DNA of 64,000 nt from an uncultured Clostridia bacterium (GTDB lineage Bacteria; Bacillota; Clostridia; Christensenellales; Borkfalkiaceae). The notes beneath the pieces were generated by a model. The model was not told the DNA's origin. It saw only the letters and a program-made list of their open reading frames with translations, and did no database searches. Location of the stretch: assembly GCA_930989535.1 (NCBI GenBank), contig CAKNLK010000007.1, positions 1-64,000 on the forward strand. Reading direction: 5' to 3'. Of this stretch, positions 49,871 to 58,543 are shown in pieces. Numbering within the stretch: position 1 is the stretch's first letter; each line of letters begins with the position of its first letter. A program made the position numbers and the translations under genes.

Positions 49871-49900
49871 TTGACAAAAATCTTCCGTTGCGCTTATAAT
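49871..49900 (+). promoter_or_regulatory. Promoter of the membrane protein gene at 49942
   Basis: TTGACA (49871-49876), 18-bp spacer, TATAAT (49895-49900). Confidence 0.75.
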
Positions 49901-49941
49901 AAATACGAAAAATATACATATCTGTACGAGGTTGCAACAAT

Positions 49942-51120
49942 ATGAAAGTCAATTACGGCAACTATGCCAGCGAGCAGCTGCAGAGCGAGCGGCGCAAGCT
50001 GCACCGAAAGCTGATTCTGCCCAACATCTTTATCCTGCTCATCTCGCTCGCGGCGGCGGTTTCGCTGCTCTTCGGGCAGCTTTTGAGCGTTTCGGTACAT
50101 ATCGACGCGCAATTCGGCGAGGCCGTCGCGCAGATGATGAGCGAACAGGCGGGCGAAGAGAGCGGCGCGGGCGACGCGGCAAAACAATACGCCTTTTTGT
50201 TCAAGGACGCCGATGCAGACGTGACCGTTTCCGTGCGGCCCCTTGACCTTCTGGCGGCGGGATTCGACGGCGGCAGAGAGGGAGTGCGGCAGCTAATTAC
50301 GAACGCCCTCGGCGGGCTTTCGGATACCGTGAATGAACTGAGCGAACAGATTCTGCCCGCCATGATTTCCGTGAGCGTTGCAGGCGCGGCGGGCGCCGAT
50401 TTGGAAAACGCCGATTTGGAGAACATCGACACGGGCATCTTCGCGGATACCGTCGCAAAACTGAACGACCAGGATTTTGAGGGCGCAGAAGCGGAATTCT
50501 CCTCGCAGTTGGACGGCTTTCTGGCGCAATTCGGCGTCACCCTCACCGAAGACGAACGGGCGCAGGTGATGAGTACCTACGACGAATTGGTCAGCCAGGC
50601 AACCGTGGACGGAGAGTTCAATGCGGCGAATATCTTTGCCGCGATGGGCGGCTCGGGGGAAGGTTCGGAGGGTGAAGGCGGCGCAACGGATATTCTCGCC
50701 ATACTCTCCGACCCCGGCGCGTTTGCCGACCAATTGGACGAGGAAACGCTGCGCACGGTGAACCTCGCCTGCACGGGGCTTTCCGCTTTCCTGCTCGTAC
50801 AGGCGGGTTTGTGGGCGATTTTGGCGCTGTTTGCATTCCTGCACATCTTTTTGCCCAACAAAAAGGTGGGCATGTGGTATGTGAAACTGCTGTGCTGGCT
50901 CCCCTGCTTTATCTTTTTTATCGCGCCGCCGCTGGCGCTCGCCGTTGCCCCCAACTTTGTCGAACTGCCCGCCGTTGTTTCCTCGCTCGCGTTCGGCGGC
51001 ATGACGTTTATCTCCGGCATCTGCCTGTTGGCGCTGTGGCTCATCTCCATCTTCTGGTGCCACCCCATCAAAAAGCGCATCAAACAGTGCACGCGCGTGC
51101 TCAAAGAGCGCAGAGCGTAA
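49942..51120 (+). CDS. Unknown membrane protein with a large acidic outside domain
   Basis: Not recognised. The 392-residue protein has an N-terminal membrane segment (about 26-49), then some 210 residues of acidic, alanine/aspartate-rich sequence. This contains L-E-N-A-D-L-E-N-I-D, a short tandem near residue 153, and a glycine/glutamate-rich stretch near 240. Three membrane segments follow (about 270-293, 310-332, 342-370) with a short basic tail. The layout predicts a large domain outside the cell between segments 1 and 2. GAGG lies 11 bases before the ATG, and it has its own promoter and two terminators. Confidence 0.75.
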   Translation: MKVNYGNYASEQLQSERRKLHRKLILPNIFILLISLAAAVSLLFGQLLSVSVHIDAQFGEAVAQMMSEQAGEESGAGDAAKQYAFLFKDADADVTVSVRPLDLLAAGFDGGREGVRQLITNALGGLSDTVNELSEQILPAMISVSVAGAAGADLENADLENIDTGIFADTVAKLNDQDFEGAEAEFSSQLDGFLAQFGVTLTEDERAQVMSTYDELVSQATVDGEFNAANIFAAMGGSGEGSEGEGGATDILAILSDPGAFADQLDEETLRTVNLACTGLSAFLLVQAGLWAILALFAFLHIFLPNKKVGMWYVKLLCWLPCFIFFIAPPLALAVAPNFVELPAVVSSLAFGGMTFISGICLLALWLISIFWCHPIKKRIKQCTRVLKERRA

Positions 51121-51141
51121 GAGCGTAATCGTAAAATTTAT

Positions 51142-51166
51142 CCCCGCGCGACCGCGCGGGGATTTT
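51142..51166 (+). terminator. First terminator after the membrane protein gene
   Basis: CCCCGCGCG-AC-CGCGCGGGG followed by ATTTTTC. Confidence 0.8.
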
Positions 51167-51170
51167 TCAA

Positions 51171-51200
51171 GGGGGCGGCAATCTGCCGCCCCCTTTTTAT
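51171..51200 (+). terminator. Second terminator after the membrane protein gene
   Basis: GGGGGCGGC-AATCT-GCCGCCCCC followed by TTTTTAT, between convergent genes. Confidence 0.8.
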
Positions 51201-51212
51201 AAAAATAATCTC

Positions 51213-51998
51213 TCATTTGTTCAGAATCTTCGCTTTTTCGTCGTTAAACTCCTGCTCCGTCAAAACTCCCTCATCGTACAATTCTTTCAGTTTTTTCAAC
51301 TTTTCAAAATATCCCTGCTCCGCTTGAGCACAAGCACCGGCAGTTTCATTCACCGGCGCAATACTTTCCGTATCGTAGACCGGGTGTCCTTCTCCCACTT
51401 TATAGTACACACACCAAAACACGATTTCAAAGACAGCTATCAAAATTAAGGGAATATACCCGTACGTCGTAAAAATATTTTCGATAAATAAACTTTGCAC
51501 GTCCGAATCGGCACCGAGCAAGGTATGCCACTCCGAATTGAGAAAAATAACAAACAAAAGCCCCTCAATCAAATACACCGCGCCAACCCAAACGGACGCC
51601 AGCGCAATCGTTTTTACAATCCGCTCGCTTTTAACCGTAAACAACCAAAGCAAAGCGGCTCCGCACATGAGAATCGAGCATACTAAAATCAATATATTAA
51701 AAACCTGCGAAAATATTTCCAACACTTTCAAAGACGGAAGTGCATAATTTATACCGGATGTCTCCGCATAGCCCTGCGCAAAGAGTTCAAACGCCTCCAC
51801 AACGCCGCTGTTCCCGTCTAAGAGTGCAAATCCGTTTTCCTGCACTTGTCGAAAGAATATCCCGTAATCCTGAAAAAGCCCTTCAAACTGTGAAAAATCC
51901 ATCGCAACGGGCGCAAAAAGCAGGCTGAGCAATGACAGCACTGCCAACGCAAGCGCCACCCCTCCCAAACATAAACGCCGTACCGTCAGTTTTATCAT
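51213..51998 (-). CDS. Membrane protein with C-terminal SHOCT domain
   Basis: A 261-residue, AT-richer protein with a first membrane segment at about residues 9-31, an outside loop, three more segments (about 95-120, 128-152, 180-200) and a C-terminal SHOCT domain (F-E-K-L-K-K-L-K-E-L-Y-D-E-G-V-L-T near 231-247, then E-F-N-D-E-K-A-K-I-L). SHOCT is a short oligomerisation motif. The promoter (52027-52055) is covered by inverted repeats, and the divergent XRE gene probably encodes its repressor. Confidence 0.8.
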   Translation of the reverse strand: MIKLTVRRLCLGGVALALAVLSLLSLLFAPVAMDFSQFEGLFQDYGIFFRQVQENGFALLDGNSGVVEAFELFAQGYAETSGINYALPSLKVLEIFSQVFNILILVCSILMCGAALLWLFTVKSERIVKTIALASVWVGAVYLIEGLLFVIFLNSEWHTLLGADSDVQSLFIENIFTTYGYIPLILIAVFEIVFWCVYYKVGEGHPVYDTESIAPVNETAGACAQAEQGYFEKLKKLKELYDEGVLTEQEFNDEKAKILNK

Positions 51999-52026
51999 TC
52001 GTATTCCCTCCCGTTTGAATATATTT

Positions 52027-52055
52027 ATTATATCAGGTCTTTTGACCTAAGTCAA
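52027..52055 (-). promoter_or_regulatory. Promoter of the SHOCT gene
   Basis: Minus strand TTGACT (52050-52055), 17-bp spacer, TATAAT (52027-52032). The spacer contains an inverted repeat. Confidence 0.8.
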
Positions 52056-52067
52056 GACTTTTGACCT
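52035..52067. promoter_or_regulatory. Operator-like inverted repeats between the SHOCT and XRE genes
   Basis: AGGTC-TTTT-GACCT (52035-52048) and GTCAA-GACTT-TTGAC (52051-52065) overlap the promoter. CTTTTGACCT occurs twice, 19 bases apart, so sites may lie on one DNA face. This is a likely binding site for the adjacent XRE protein. Confidence 0.6.
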
Positions 52068-52080
52068 GATTCTACATAAA

Positions 52081-52109
52081 ATAAAGGGCATGGAAACCAT
52101 GCCCTTTAT
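52081..52109. repeat. Perfect 13-bp palindrome over the XRE start codon
   Basis: ATAAAGGGCATGG and CCATGCCCTTTAT flank AAA. Both candidate start codons (52090 and 52099) lie within the arms, so the mRNA start would fold into a hairpin. Confidence 0.8.
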
Positions 52110-52299
52110 CGACGTTATAAAACAACTGATGAGCGAAAAAAATTTAAGCCAGCAAAAACTTGCCGACGAACTTGGAGTGAACCAAACGACGGTGAGCCAA
52201 TGGCTGTTGGGACGCAAGAAACCGGGATACGACAGCATTTTGCTGCTATACGAAAAGTTCGGCGTTTCCCCGAATCAACTTTTCGGAATCGACGACTGA
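52090..52299 (+). CDS. Small XRE-family transcriptional regulator
   Basis: A 69-residue protein consisting of one helix-turn-helix of the Cro/CI type: S-Q-Q-K-L-A-D-E-L-G-V then Q-T-T-V-S-Q-W-L-L-G-R-K-K-P (about residues 20-48). It has no extra domain, so dimerisation must use the short tail. It is divergent from the SHOCT gene with operator-like repeats between them, suggesting it represses that gene and perhaps itself. The start may be the ATG at 52099 rather than 52090. Confidence 0.85.
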   Translation: METMPFIDVIKQLMSEKNLSQQKLADELGVNQTTVSQWLLGRKKPGYDSILLLYEKFGVSPNQLFGIDD

Positions 52300-52344
52300 A
52301 CGACGCTATCCCCGTCCGTTTTATTTTAATAGAACGGACGCCCG

Positions 52345-52689
52345 TTACACCAACTTTTCGCCCATGTCCTGCCCGCCCAGAATGTGGATGTGCAGGTGAA
52401 AGACCGTCTGCCCCGCGTCCTTGCCCTGATTGACAATTAAACGGTATCCGCCGTCCAGCCCCAGCGACTTTGCGATTTCGGGGATTTTGACGAAGCACTT
52501 TTTGAGCAGTTCCGCCTGTTCGGCGTTCATCTCCGCCAGCGTTGCAAAGTGCGACTTGGGCACGACCAGAACGTGCGTTTTTGCCTGCGGGTTGATGTCG
52601 CGGAAGGCGAGCATATCCTCGTCTTCATACACCTTGTTCGAGGGGATTTCCCCCGCGATAATCTTGCAGAAAAGGCAGTTTTTATCCAT
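52345..52689 (-). CDS. HIT-family nucleotide-binding protein
   Basis: A 114-residue Hint-type hydrolase of nucleoside phosphoramidates or AMP conjugates. It has C-L-F-C-K-I-I-A-G-E-I-P-S at the start and the histidine triad H-L-H-I-H-I-L near residue 98. GGAGGG lies upstream of ATG 52687-52689. A CGTCCGTT/AACGGACG hairpin (about 52309-52334) separates it from the convergent XRE gene. Confidence 0.95.
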   Translation of the reverse strand: MDKNCLFCKIIAGEIPSNKVYEDEDMLAFRDINPQAKTHVLVVPKSHFATLAEMNAEQAELLKKCFVKIPEIAKSLGLDGGYRLIVNQGKDAGQTVFHLHIHILGGQDMGEKLV

Positions 52690-52809
52690 GATGTTTCCCT
52701 CCAAATGGTTCGATATTTTTCAACCGTGCCGCAAAAGTAAGTACCGCGGCGCGGTTTTTTATTTTGTTTTTGCGCTAAAAAATACGCGCCTGCGCTTCCC
52801 CTGCCGCGC

Positions 52810-54132
52810 TTATTCTACTCGCTCGGCGAGCAGTCCGTCCTCGAAGAGGGCGACGGCGCGCACGCGCACCTTTTGGCCGGCCGGCGCCCCGCCCGCAAGG
52901 TACAGGCGGATGTAATTTTCCGAATACCCGACGGTGTACCCGTTCTTTTCCTCTTCGGGAATCATTTCCAGCGTTTTGCCGATGTGCGCCCGCTCGTACT
53001 GTTCGCGCAGCTCCCTGCCCAAGGCAAGCAGGCGGTGCAGCCGCTCCTTTTTGACGGCGGCGGGCAGCTCCTTCAGTTTTGCGGCGTTCGTGCCCGTGCG
53101 GCGGCTGTATGCGAAGCAATGGATCTGCGAAAACGCCGCCCTGCGCGCGAGCGAAAGCGTCTCCTCGAAATTTTCCTCCGTTTCCGTCGGGAAGCCCGCG
53201 ATGATGTCCGTCGTAATCGCCGCGTCGGGGAAATATTCGCGGATGAGCGCCACGCGCGCGAGGTACTCCTCGCCCGTGTAGTGGCGGTTCATCTTTCTGA
53301 GCACCGCGTCCGAACCGCTCTGCAGGGACAAATGGAACTGCGGCGCGAAGTCGCGCACCTGCTTTGCCGCCCGCAAGAGTTTCTCCGTGACGACGCCGAC
53401 CTCCAAAGAACCGAGGCGTATGCGCGATTTTGCGTCCTTGACGGCAAGGAGAAGTTCGGGCAGGCCTCGCTCCCCGTCGCGATAGGAAGAGATGTCGATG
53501 CCCGTAACGACGCACTCGGCGGCGTTGCATTGTAAGATTTCCGCCGCCGCGCTCTCCACCGTGCGCGAGCGGCTCCTGCCGCGCAGGTACGGGATGATGC
53601 AGTAGGAGCAGAAATTGTTGCACCCGTCCTGAATTTTAATGAACGCGCGCGTTTTCAGCTGCACGGGCGCGGGAAGTTCGTCGTACTCCCTATCTGCCTC
53701 GTCGATGCGCACCTTCTCCGCCGAATATGAAACGGGTATCGTTTGCGACTCGCAAAGCTCGGGCGCTTCCGCAAAGGGCAACCCTTCGCCGCGGGCAAAG
53801 CCGTCGATGAGTTCCAGAATTTTGCCCTTCTGCCGCGCGCCGGTAACGAGGGTGACGTTGCGCTTATCCGCAAATGCCGCGGGCGCCTTTTCCGCCGCGC
53901 AGCCGCACACGATGACGGGCGCATCCGGCGAAACGGCGGCGATGCGCGCGATGGCCTGGCGCGACTTTTTTTCCGCCTCGCCCGTGACGGCGCAGGTGTT
54001 CAGAATATACAAATCGGCGGGCACGAGCTCGTCCGAAACCTCCCAGCCGCGCTCGGAAAGCCCGCGCGCGAGCGAGCCGCTCTCGCAGCCGTTGACCTTG
54101 CAGCCGAGGGTGAAAACGACAGCCTTCTTCAT
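52810..54132 (-). CDS. mtaB: tRNA (t6A37) methylthiotransferase MtaB
   Basis: Adds a methylthio group to t6A at position 37 of tRNAs reading ANN codons. The 440-residue protein has the N-terminal UPF0004 domain with three cluster cysteines (L-G-C-K-V-N, L-N-T-C-A-V-T, V-C-G-C-A), radical SAM C-N-N-F-C-S-Y-C-I-I-P near residue 150 and a C-terminal TRAM domain. L-G-C-K-V-N is typical of MtaB rather than MiaB. The ATG at 54130-54132 (GGGGGAG upstream) overlaps the rsmE stop. Confidence 0.95.
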   Translation of the reverse strand: MKKAVVFTLGCKVNGCESGSLARGLSERGWEVSDELVPADLYILNTCAVTGEAEKKSRQAIARIAAVSPDAPVIVCGCAAEKAPAAFADKRNVTLVTGARQKGKILELIDGFARGEGLPFAEAPELCESQTIPVSYSAEKVRIDEADREYDELPAPVQLKTRAFIKIQDGCNNFCSYCIIPYLRGRSRSRTVESAAAEILQCNAAECVVTGIDISSYRDGERGLPELLLAVKDAKSRIRLGSLEVGVVTEKLLRAAKQVRDFAPQFHLSLQSGSDAVLRKMNRHYTGEEYLARVALIREYFPDAAITTDIIAGFPTETEENFEETLSLARRAAFSQIHCFAYSRRTGTNAAKLKELPAAVKKERLHRLLALGRELREQYERAHIGKTLEMIPEEEKNGYTVGYSENYIRLYLAGGAPAGQKVRVRAVALFEDGLLAERVE

Positions 54133-54845
54133 GCCCACTCCCCCAGTTCGAACATTGCGGCGGAGAGGAAAGCGATGGCTGCCGTTTCCGCGCGCAGAAT
54201 GCGCTTGCCGAGCGTAATGCCCGCAAAGCCCGCCGCCTTTGCTGCCGCGAACTCCTCCTCCGAAAAGCCGCCCTCGCTGCCAACGACGAGCGCCGTGCTA
54301 CCTGCGAGGGAATGGAGGTCAAAATCGGACGCATGCGCAAATTCGCAGGCGAACAATTTATGTTCGTACCCCGCGCAGGAGGCGAGCGCCCCCTCCAACG
54401 AGTCGAAATATTCGATATGCGGAACGGTGGCGCGCAGGCACTGTTTTGCCGCCTCGCGCGCGACCTTTTTCAGCCGTTCGAGCTTGTTTTCGTTCATATA
54501 CGCGGCGCAAAAGCGGGAGGAAAACACGGCGATCTCCTTGGCGCCGAGTTCGGTCGCCTTCTGCACGACCAGCTCCGTTTTATCCCCTTTGAGCGCGCCG
54601 ATGAGGAGTTTGACGGGCGTTTTCGCCTCCTTGTCGGAAGGGCGTTCACCCACGACGCCGCACAGCATTTCGCCCTTGCCGATTTTATTGACGACGGCAT
54701 CGTATTCGTTGCCGCTGCCGTCGAGCAGGACGATTTCGTCCCCCTCTTTGAGGCGCAGAACGTTTTTGGCGTGCGAATACTCATCGCCCGTCAAAGCCGT
54801 TTCCCGCGCTATTTTGTCGACATAAAATCTGCGTACCGTCGCCAT
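54129..54845 (-). CDS. rsmE: 16S rRNA (uracil-1498-N3)-methyltransferase RsmE
   Basis: Methylates U1498 of 16S rRNA. The 238-residue SPOUT enzyme has an N-terminal PUA-like domain with H-A-K-N-V-L-R near residue 25, K-A-T-E-L-G-A-K near 94, and the knot loop V-G-S-E-G-G-F-S-E-E-E near 195 with L-G-K-R-I-L-R-A-E-T-A near the end. It is coupled to mtaB. Confidence 0.96.
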   Translation of the reverse strand: MATVRRFYVDKIARETALTGDEYSHAKNVLRLKEGDEIVLLDGSGNEYDAVVNKIGKGEMLCGVVGERPSDKEAKTPVKLLIGALKGDKTELVVQKATELGAKEIAVFSSRFCAAYMNENKLERLKKVAREAAKQCLRATVPHIEYFDSLEGALASCAGYEHKLFACEFAHASDFDLHSLAGSTALVVGSEGGFSEEEFAAAKAAGFAGITLGKRILRAETAAIAFLSAAMFELGEWA

Positions 54846-54857
54846 AAAACTCCTTTT

Positions 54858-55318
54858 TTTAGCGGCTGCGCACGAGGCAAGTTTCTCGCAATGCCCTGTC
54901 GGGTATTGCTCGTTTCCGCCTCGGCTCCGCCGCCTTGTTCACGAAAATCTCACCGCGCTGCGATTTTCCGTGAGTCTGTGGTTTATAATTAAAATAATTA
55001 CTCGCAAAAGCAAAAACCGCGCTTTTTGCTTTTGCACTCAATTTGCCGACACCTCGGCTCACGGAAGGGGTGAAGTTGCGGCATTTTATAATATGAGTGC
55101 CCTTAAAAACAACGGGGCCCCCGAAAATCGCAACGCGCATAGCAGTGTGAGATTTTTGGGGAAGAGGAGCAACAAGTGTACGAGGGCTTGGCGGCAAGCT
55201 ACGCGCGCCGCTTGCCCTCCGTCGCCTTGTTGCGACGTGGCATGAGGGGAAAGCCGCTCGGGTTTCCCCTAAATTCGCAGAAATTTGTTTTATCAGCTTA
55301 AAACAAATTTCGCGAGCA
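54858..55318 (+). repeat. Multi-hairpin element copy 16 (with H and a 127-bp insert in B)
   Basis: H: 54863-54975. E: GCAAAAGCAAAAA/TTTTTGCTTTTGC (55004-55034). A: GCCGACACCTCGGC (55045-55058). B left arm GTTGCGGCATT (55076-55086) and conserved loop, then the insert (55111-55237); the right arm is not well preserved. C: GGGGAAA/TTTCCCC. D: GCAGAAATTTGTTTTA/TAAAACAAATTTCGC (55276-55314). Confidence 0.75.
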
Positions 55319-55740
55319 ATTCTCTCGCGCAAGCAAAACCGCGCTTTTGCGCAGCGCACCCCTATTTGCAAACACCTTTGCTTTTGCAGGAAAGGTGAAT
55401 GCGGCGCGCGCAAAATGGTGTGCCCTAAATAAACAGGGTCCCCGAAAATCGCAACGCGCGTAGCGGTGTGAGATTTTTGGGGAAAAGGAGCAACAAGTGT
55501 ACGAGGGCTTGGCGGCAAGCTATGCGCACCGCCCGCCCTCCGTCACCTTGTTGCGACGAGCGCCGCAGAGGAAAACTCTGAACGCCGCGCCGCTTATTAA
55601 GCGGCGCGCGTTGGGGTTGTCATCAAAATCACGGAAAAAAGTTTTATAATCGCTTAGGCGATTGCGGTGCACTCGTTTTCGCTTTTGCGAGCAAGTGAAA
55701 GCCTCGCGCACCTTCAGCTTAAAACTTTTTTCGTGAATCA
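55319..55740 (+). repeat. Multi-hairpin element copy 17 (127-bp insert in B, enlarged D)
   Basis: E near 55329-55360, A near 55371-55390, B TGCGGCGC/GCGCCGCA around the insert (55432-55559), C 55565-55623. D has arms AAAAAAGTTTTA/TAAAACTTTTTT separated by about 70 bases of further palindromic sequence (55634-55737). It touches the prmA stop codon (55742). Confidence 0.7.
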
Positions 55741-55741
55741 C

Positions 55742-56683
55742 TTATTTTCTCATTGCCAACGCAAACCACTCGCCCTTGCGCACCTGTTTGACGAGCTTCA
55801 GCCCGATGCCCTCGTAGGCGGAAATCACCTGCTCCAGCTTCGGCTCGATGATGCCGCTGAGAATCAGCGTTCCGCCCTCCTTCAGATTCTTCGGGATGCT
55901 CTCCGAAAGGCGGCAGAGAATGTCCGCGGTGATATTCGCCGTCATCACCTCGCCGCGCACCTCCGCGTTTTCAAGCAAATCGGAAAGGTCGATTTTCACC
56001 CTTTCCGCGACACCGTTGAGCGCGGCGTTGTGCTCGGCACTGCGCACCGCGACGTAGTCGATATCCGTCATATACGCGAATTTCGCCCCCAGTTTGACGG
56101 CGGAAATACCCAGAATACCGCTGCCGCACCCGACGTCGATGACGGTATCCCCCTCGCGCAGGTATTCCTGCAGCAATTCAAGGCACATGGACGTCGTTTC
56201 GTGCTCGCCCGTGCCGAATGCCATGTTCGAATCGAGCTTGATGACGACCTCGCCCTCCTTCGGCTCGTAGGCAATCCACTCGGGGCAGACGACGACGCGC
56301 CCGCCGATGTGGATGGGGCGGAAATGCTTTTTCCACACGTCGATCCAATCGTCCCCCTCGATTTCGCGGCGGGAAGTTTCGAGCGTCCCCAAGGGGACAA
56401 AGCCCGCGCTGCGCTCCTTCAAAAGCTCCAAATCGGCGTTGATGGAGCGGATGTTTTCGTCCGCGATGTCCAGGGGCAGAAAGCACTTGACGAGCACGTC
56501 GCTCTGCGGCGCCGCCAAATCGTCGTCCATGTAGTCCCAAAAGGTGCGCTTGTCCTTTTGCAGGGCGATGATGTCGTTCACGTCGCAGATGGTGACGCCG
56601 TAGTTGGTGTAGTTCCAAAAGATGTCGGAGACGAGTTCGCTCCCCTCGGTGGTCGTATGTACGGTATATTCGATAAATTTCAT
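55742..56683 (-). CDS. prmA: Ribosomal protein L11 methyltransferase
   Basis: Methylates lysines of ribosomal protein L11. The 313-residue protein has an N-terminal substrate-binding domain and a C-terminal Rossmann domain with F-G-T-G-E-H-E-T-T near residue 163 and D-V-G-C-G-S-G-I-L-G-I near 185, and N-I-T-A-D-I in place of the usual N-I-L-A. ATG 56681-56683 is preceded by GGAGG. Confidence 0.95.
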   Translation of the reverse strand: MKFIEYTVHTTTEGSELVSDIFWNYTNYGVTICDVNDIIALQKDKRTFWDYMDDDLAAPQSDVLVKCFLPLDIADENIRSINADLELLKERSAGFVPLGTLETSRREIEGDDWIDVWKKHFRPIHIGGRVVVCPEWIAYEPKEGEVVIKLDSNMAFGTGEHETTSMCLELLQEYLREGDTVIDVGCGSGILGISAVKLGAKFAYMTDIDYVAVRSAEHNAALNGVAERVKIDLSDLLENAEVRGEVMTANITADILCRLSESIPKNLKEGGTLILSGIIEPKLEQVISAYEGIGLKLVKQVRKGEWFALAMRK

Positions 56684-56711
56684 GGCGCGCCTCCGCGTTT
56701 TTTCTCCTACT

Positions 56712-56740
56712 ATTGTACCCGTTTTTGCGCCGTTCGTCAA
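56712..56740 (-). promoter_or_regulatory. Promoter of prmA
   Basis: Minus strand TTGACG (56735-56740), 17-bp spacer, TACAAT (56712-56717). Confidence 0.65.
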
Positions 56741-56802
56741 CCTCTTTTGCAGCGGTGCGGGCGCGGATACGGAGCCGAAGTCCGCGCCGATTCCGGGCAG
56801 AC

Positions 56803-56827
56803 AAAAAGCCCCGCGTTTTTGCGGGGC
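56803..56827 (-). terminator. Terminator after sigE
   Basis: GCCCCGC-AAAAAC-GCGGGGC followed on the minus strand by TTTTTG. Confidence 0.8.
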
Positions 56828-56903
56828 AGGACAAAGCGCAAAAGCACACCGGCGATGCGCGGGCGCTTTTTGCGGCTTATGTTCGGTTATGCTTTGGGTA
56901 TCC

Positions 56904-57611
56904 CTATATCAATTTGCTCATTTCGCTCTTTAAGCGGGCGATAATCTTTTTTTCCAGGCGGGATATGTACGACTGCGAGATGCCGAGAAGGTCTGCAACG
57001 TCCTTTTGCGTCATCTCCTCGCCGCCGTCCAATCCGAAGCGCAGGTTCATGATTTTTTTCTCGCGCTCGGGCAGTTTTTCGAGCGCGCCGCGGAGCAGCT
57101 CCTTTTCCACGCCCGTTTCGATGTCTTTATACACCGTGTCCGAATCGGTGCCGAGAACGTCAGAGAGGAGCAGTTCGTTCCCCTCCCAATCGGTGTTGAG
57201 CGGCTCGTCGAAGGATACCTCGCTCTTCAGCCGCACGAGGCGGCGCAGGTACATGAGAATTTCGTTTTCGATGCAGCGCGAGGCATAGGTGGCGAGCTTG
57301 ATGTTTTTGGCGGGGTCGAAGGAGTTGACCGCCTTAATCAGCCCGATGGTGCCCACGGAAATCAAATCGTCGGAATCGGCGCCCGTGTTGTCGAACTTGC
57401 GCGCGATGTAGATGACCAGGCGCAGGTTGTGTTCGATGAGCGCGCTTTTGACCGCCTCGTCCCCTGCGGAAAGTTTGCCCAGCATATCCGATTCTTCCTC
57501 CGCGGAATAGGGCAGCGGCAGCGCTTCGCTCCCGCAGATATAGTCGAGTACGTTTTCGCCGCGCATCCCCTGCAGCAGCCGCAGAATTTTTGCCTTGATG
57601 TCCTTGAGCAT
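56904..57611 (-). CDS. sigE: RNA polymerase sporulation sigma factor SigE
   Basis: Mother-cell sigma factor made as an inactive precursor and cut by SpoIIGA. The 235-residue protein has an N-terminal pro-region (about residues 1-30), region 2 with [13 protein letters not shown] near 72 and [12 protein letters not shown], and region 4 with [15 protein letters not shown] and the helix-turn-helix [19 protein letters not shown]. It lies 3 bases after spoIIGA. sigG, usually next, is not here. Confidence 0.96.
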   Translation of the reverse strand: MLKDIKAKILRLLQGMRGENVLDYICGSEALPLPYSAEEESDMLGKLSAGDEAVKSALIEHNLRLVIYIARKFDNTGADSDDLISVGTIGLIKAVNSFDPAKNIKLATYASRCIENEILMYLRRLVRLKSEVSFDEPLNTDWEGNELLLSDVLGTDSDTVYKDIETGVEKELLRGALEKLPEREKKIMNLRFGLDGGEEMTQKDVADLLGISQSYISRLEKKIIARLKSEMSKLI

Positions 57612-57614
57612 GAT

Positions 57615-58472
57615 TTATTCTCCCTTCCCTTCGAAATCCTCCTCCTTTGCAAACGCGGGCGGCAGAATGAGCGAATATTCCCCCGCCAGCGGGCGCGGGC
57701 TGATTGCCACCGCCACATCTCTTACTATATGCGCCTTGCCTCGAAAATATATCTCCAATTCATCGATTCGGAACACCGTCAGCTCGCTTTTGCCGTTGAC
57801 CGTTTCCACTGCCTGCTTTTCGCACGGCGTTTTGCCCGTGAACAGCCCGTCCGCCAAAAGCGAGAGCGCCAGCGAGCGCTCCGCCACCGCCACGGGGTTG
57901 CCACGCCTGTCTTTGAGGCGGTTGCCCGTATCGACGAACGCTTTCGCCTCCGCGCTGCTGCCCCCGAGCGTCAGGCGGCAGGTAAAAATGTATGCCGCCG
58001 TTTTGCCGTGTCTTGTCAGCATTTTTGCAAAACGTATCCCGAAAACGACGACCAGCACGCACCCCGCGACCAGCACGCCCGAGGGCAGGCGGAACAGGGT
58101 GTACGTCAGTTCCCCCTCCCCCTCGTTGGGGGAAATTTGCGCAAACAGCGCGGTGAGCATGCCCGCCAGGGCGAACATGTACCCGACGAACGCGAGCGAG
58201 CAGAGGGCGTACGTCCGCTTTTTTTTGAACTTTGCCGCGGGCAGGGGCAATACCGCCGCCACCCCGTACTTGACCAAAATATCGACGGCGGCGGGAACGG
58301 TATAATACAGCTTAAAAACCGTATACCCCACGGCGAGCGCCGTGCCGAAGAGCGCCGTCAAAAAGATGCGCCACAGCTTTGCCTCCCCCTTGACCGTTTT
58401 GACCGCGCAGTACAAGAGAGCCGCGTCGGCGCAGAAGTTATCGAGGATGAGCGTATCGAGATAGACGACCAT
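57615..58472 (-). CDS. spoIIGA: Sporulation sigma-E factor processing peptidase SpoIIGA
   Basis: Membrane aspartic protease that activates pro-SigE after a signal from the forespore. The 285-residue protein has five membrane segments in the first 150 residues and a C-terminal protease domain with the catalytic F-V-D-T-G-N-R-L near residue 186. The start ATG 58470-58472 has GGAGGGGAG upstream. First gene of spoIIGA-sigE. Confidence 0.94.
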   Translation of the reverse strand: MVVYLDTLILDNFCADAALLYCAVKTVKGEAKLWRIFLTALFGTALAVGYTVFKLYYTVPAAVDILVKYGVAAVLPLPAAKFKKKRTYALCSLAFVGYMFALAGMLTALFAQISPNEGEGELTYTLFRLPSGVLVAGCVLVVVFGIRFAKMLTRHGKTAAYIFTCRLTLGGSSAEAKAFVDTGNRLKDRRGNPVAVAERSLALSLLADGLFTGKTPCEKQAVETVNGKSELTVFRIDELEIYFRGKAHIVRDVAVAISPRPLAGEYSLILPPAFAKEEDFEGKGE

Positions 58473-58505
58473 TTCTCCCCTCCCGCCCGCCTTTTTTCCG
58501 ATTTC

Positions 58506-58511
58506 ATTATA
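58506..58511 (-). promoter_or_regulatory. -10 box of the spoIIGA-sigE promoter
   Basis: Minus strand TATAAT at 58506-58511, about 35 bases before the start codon. No -35 box at 17 bases; the Bacillus spoIIG promoter is likewise Spo0A-dependent with unusual spacing. Confidence 0.55.
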
Positions 58512-58543
58512 CACCCGCGCCGCGGCGGTTTTTTGGATACGAT

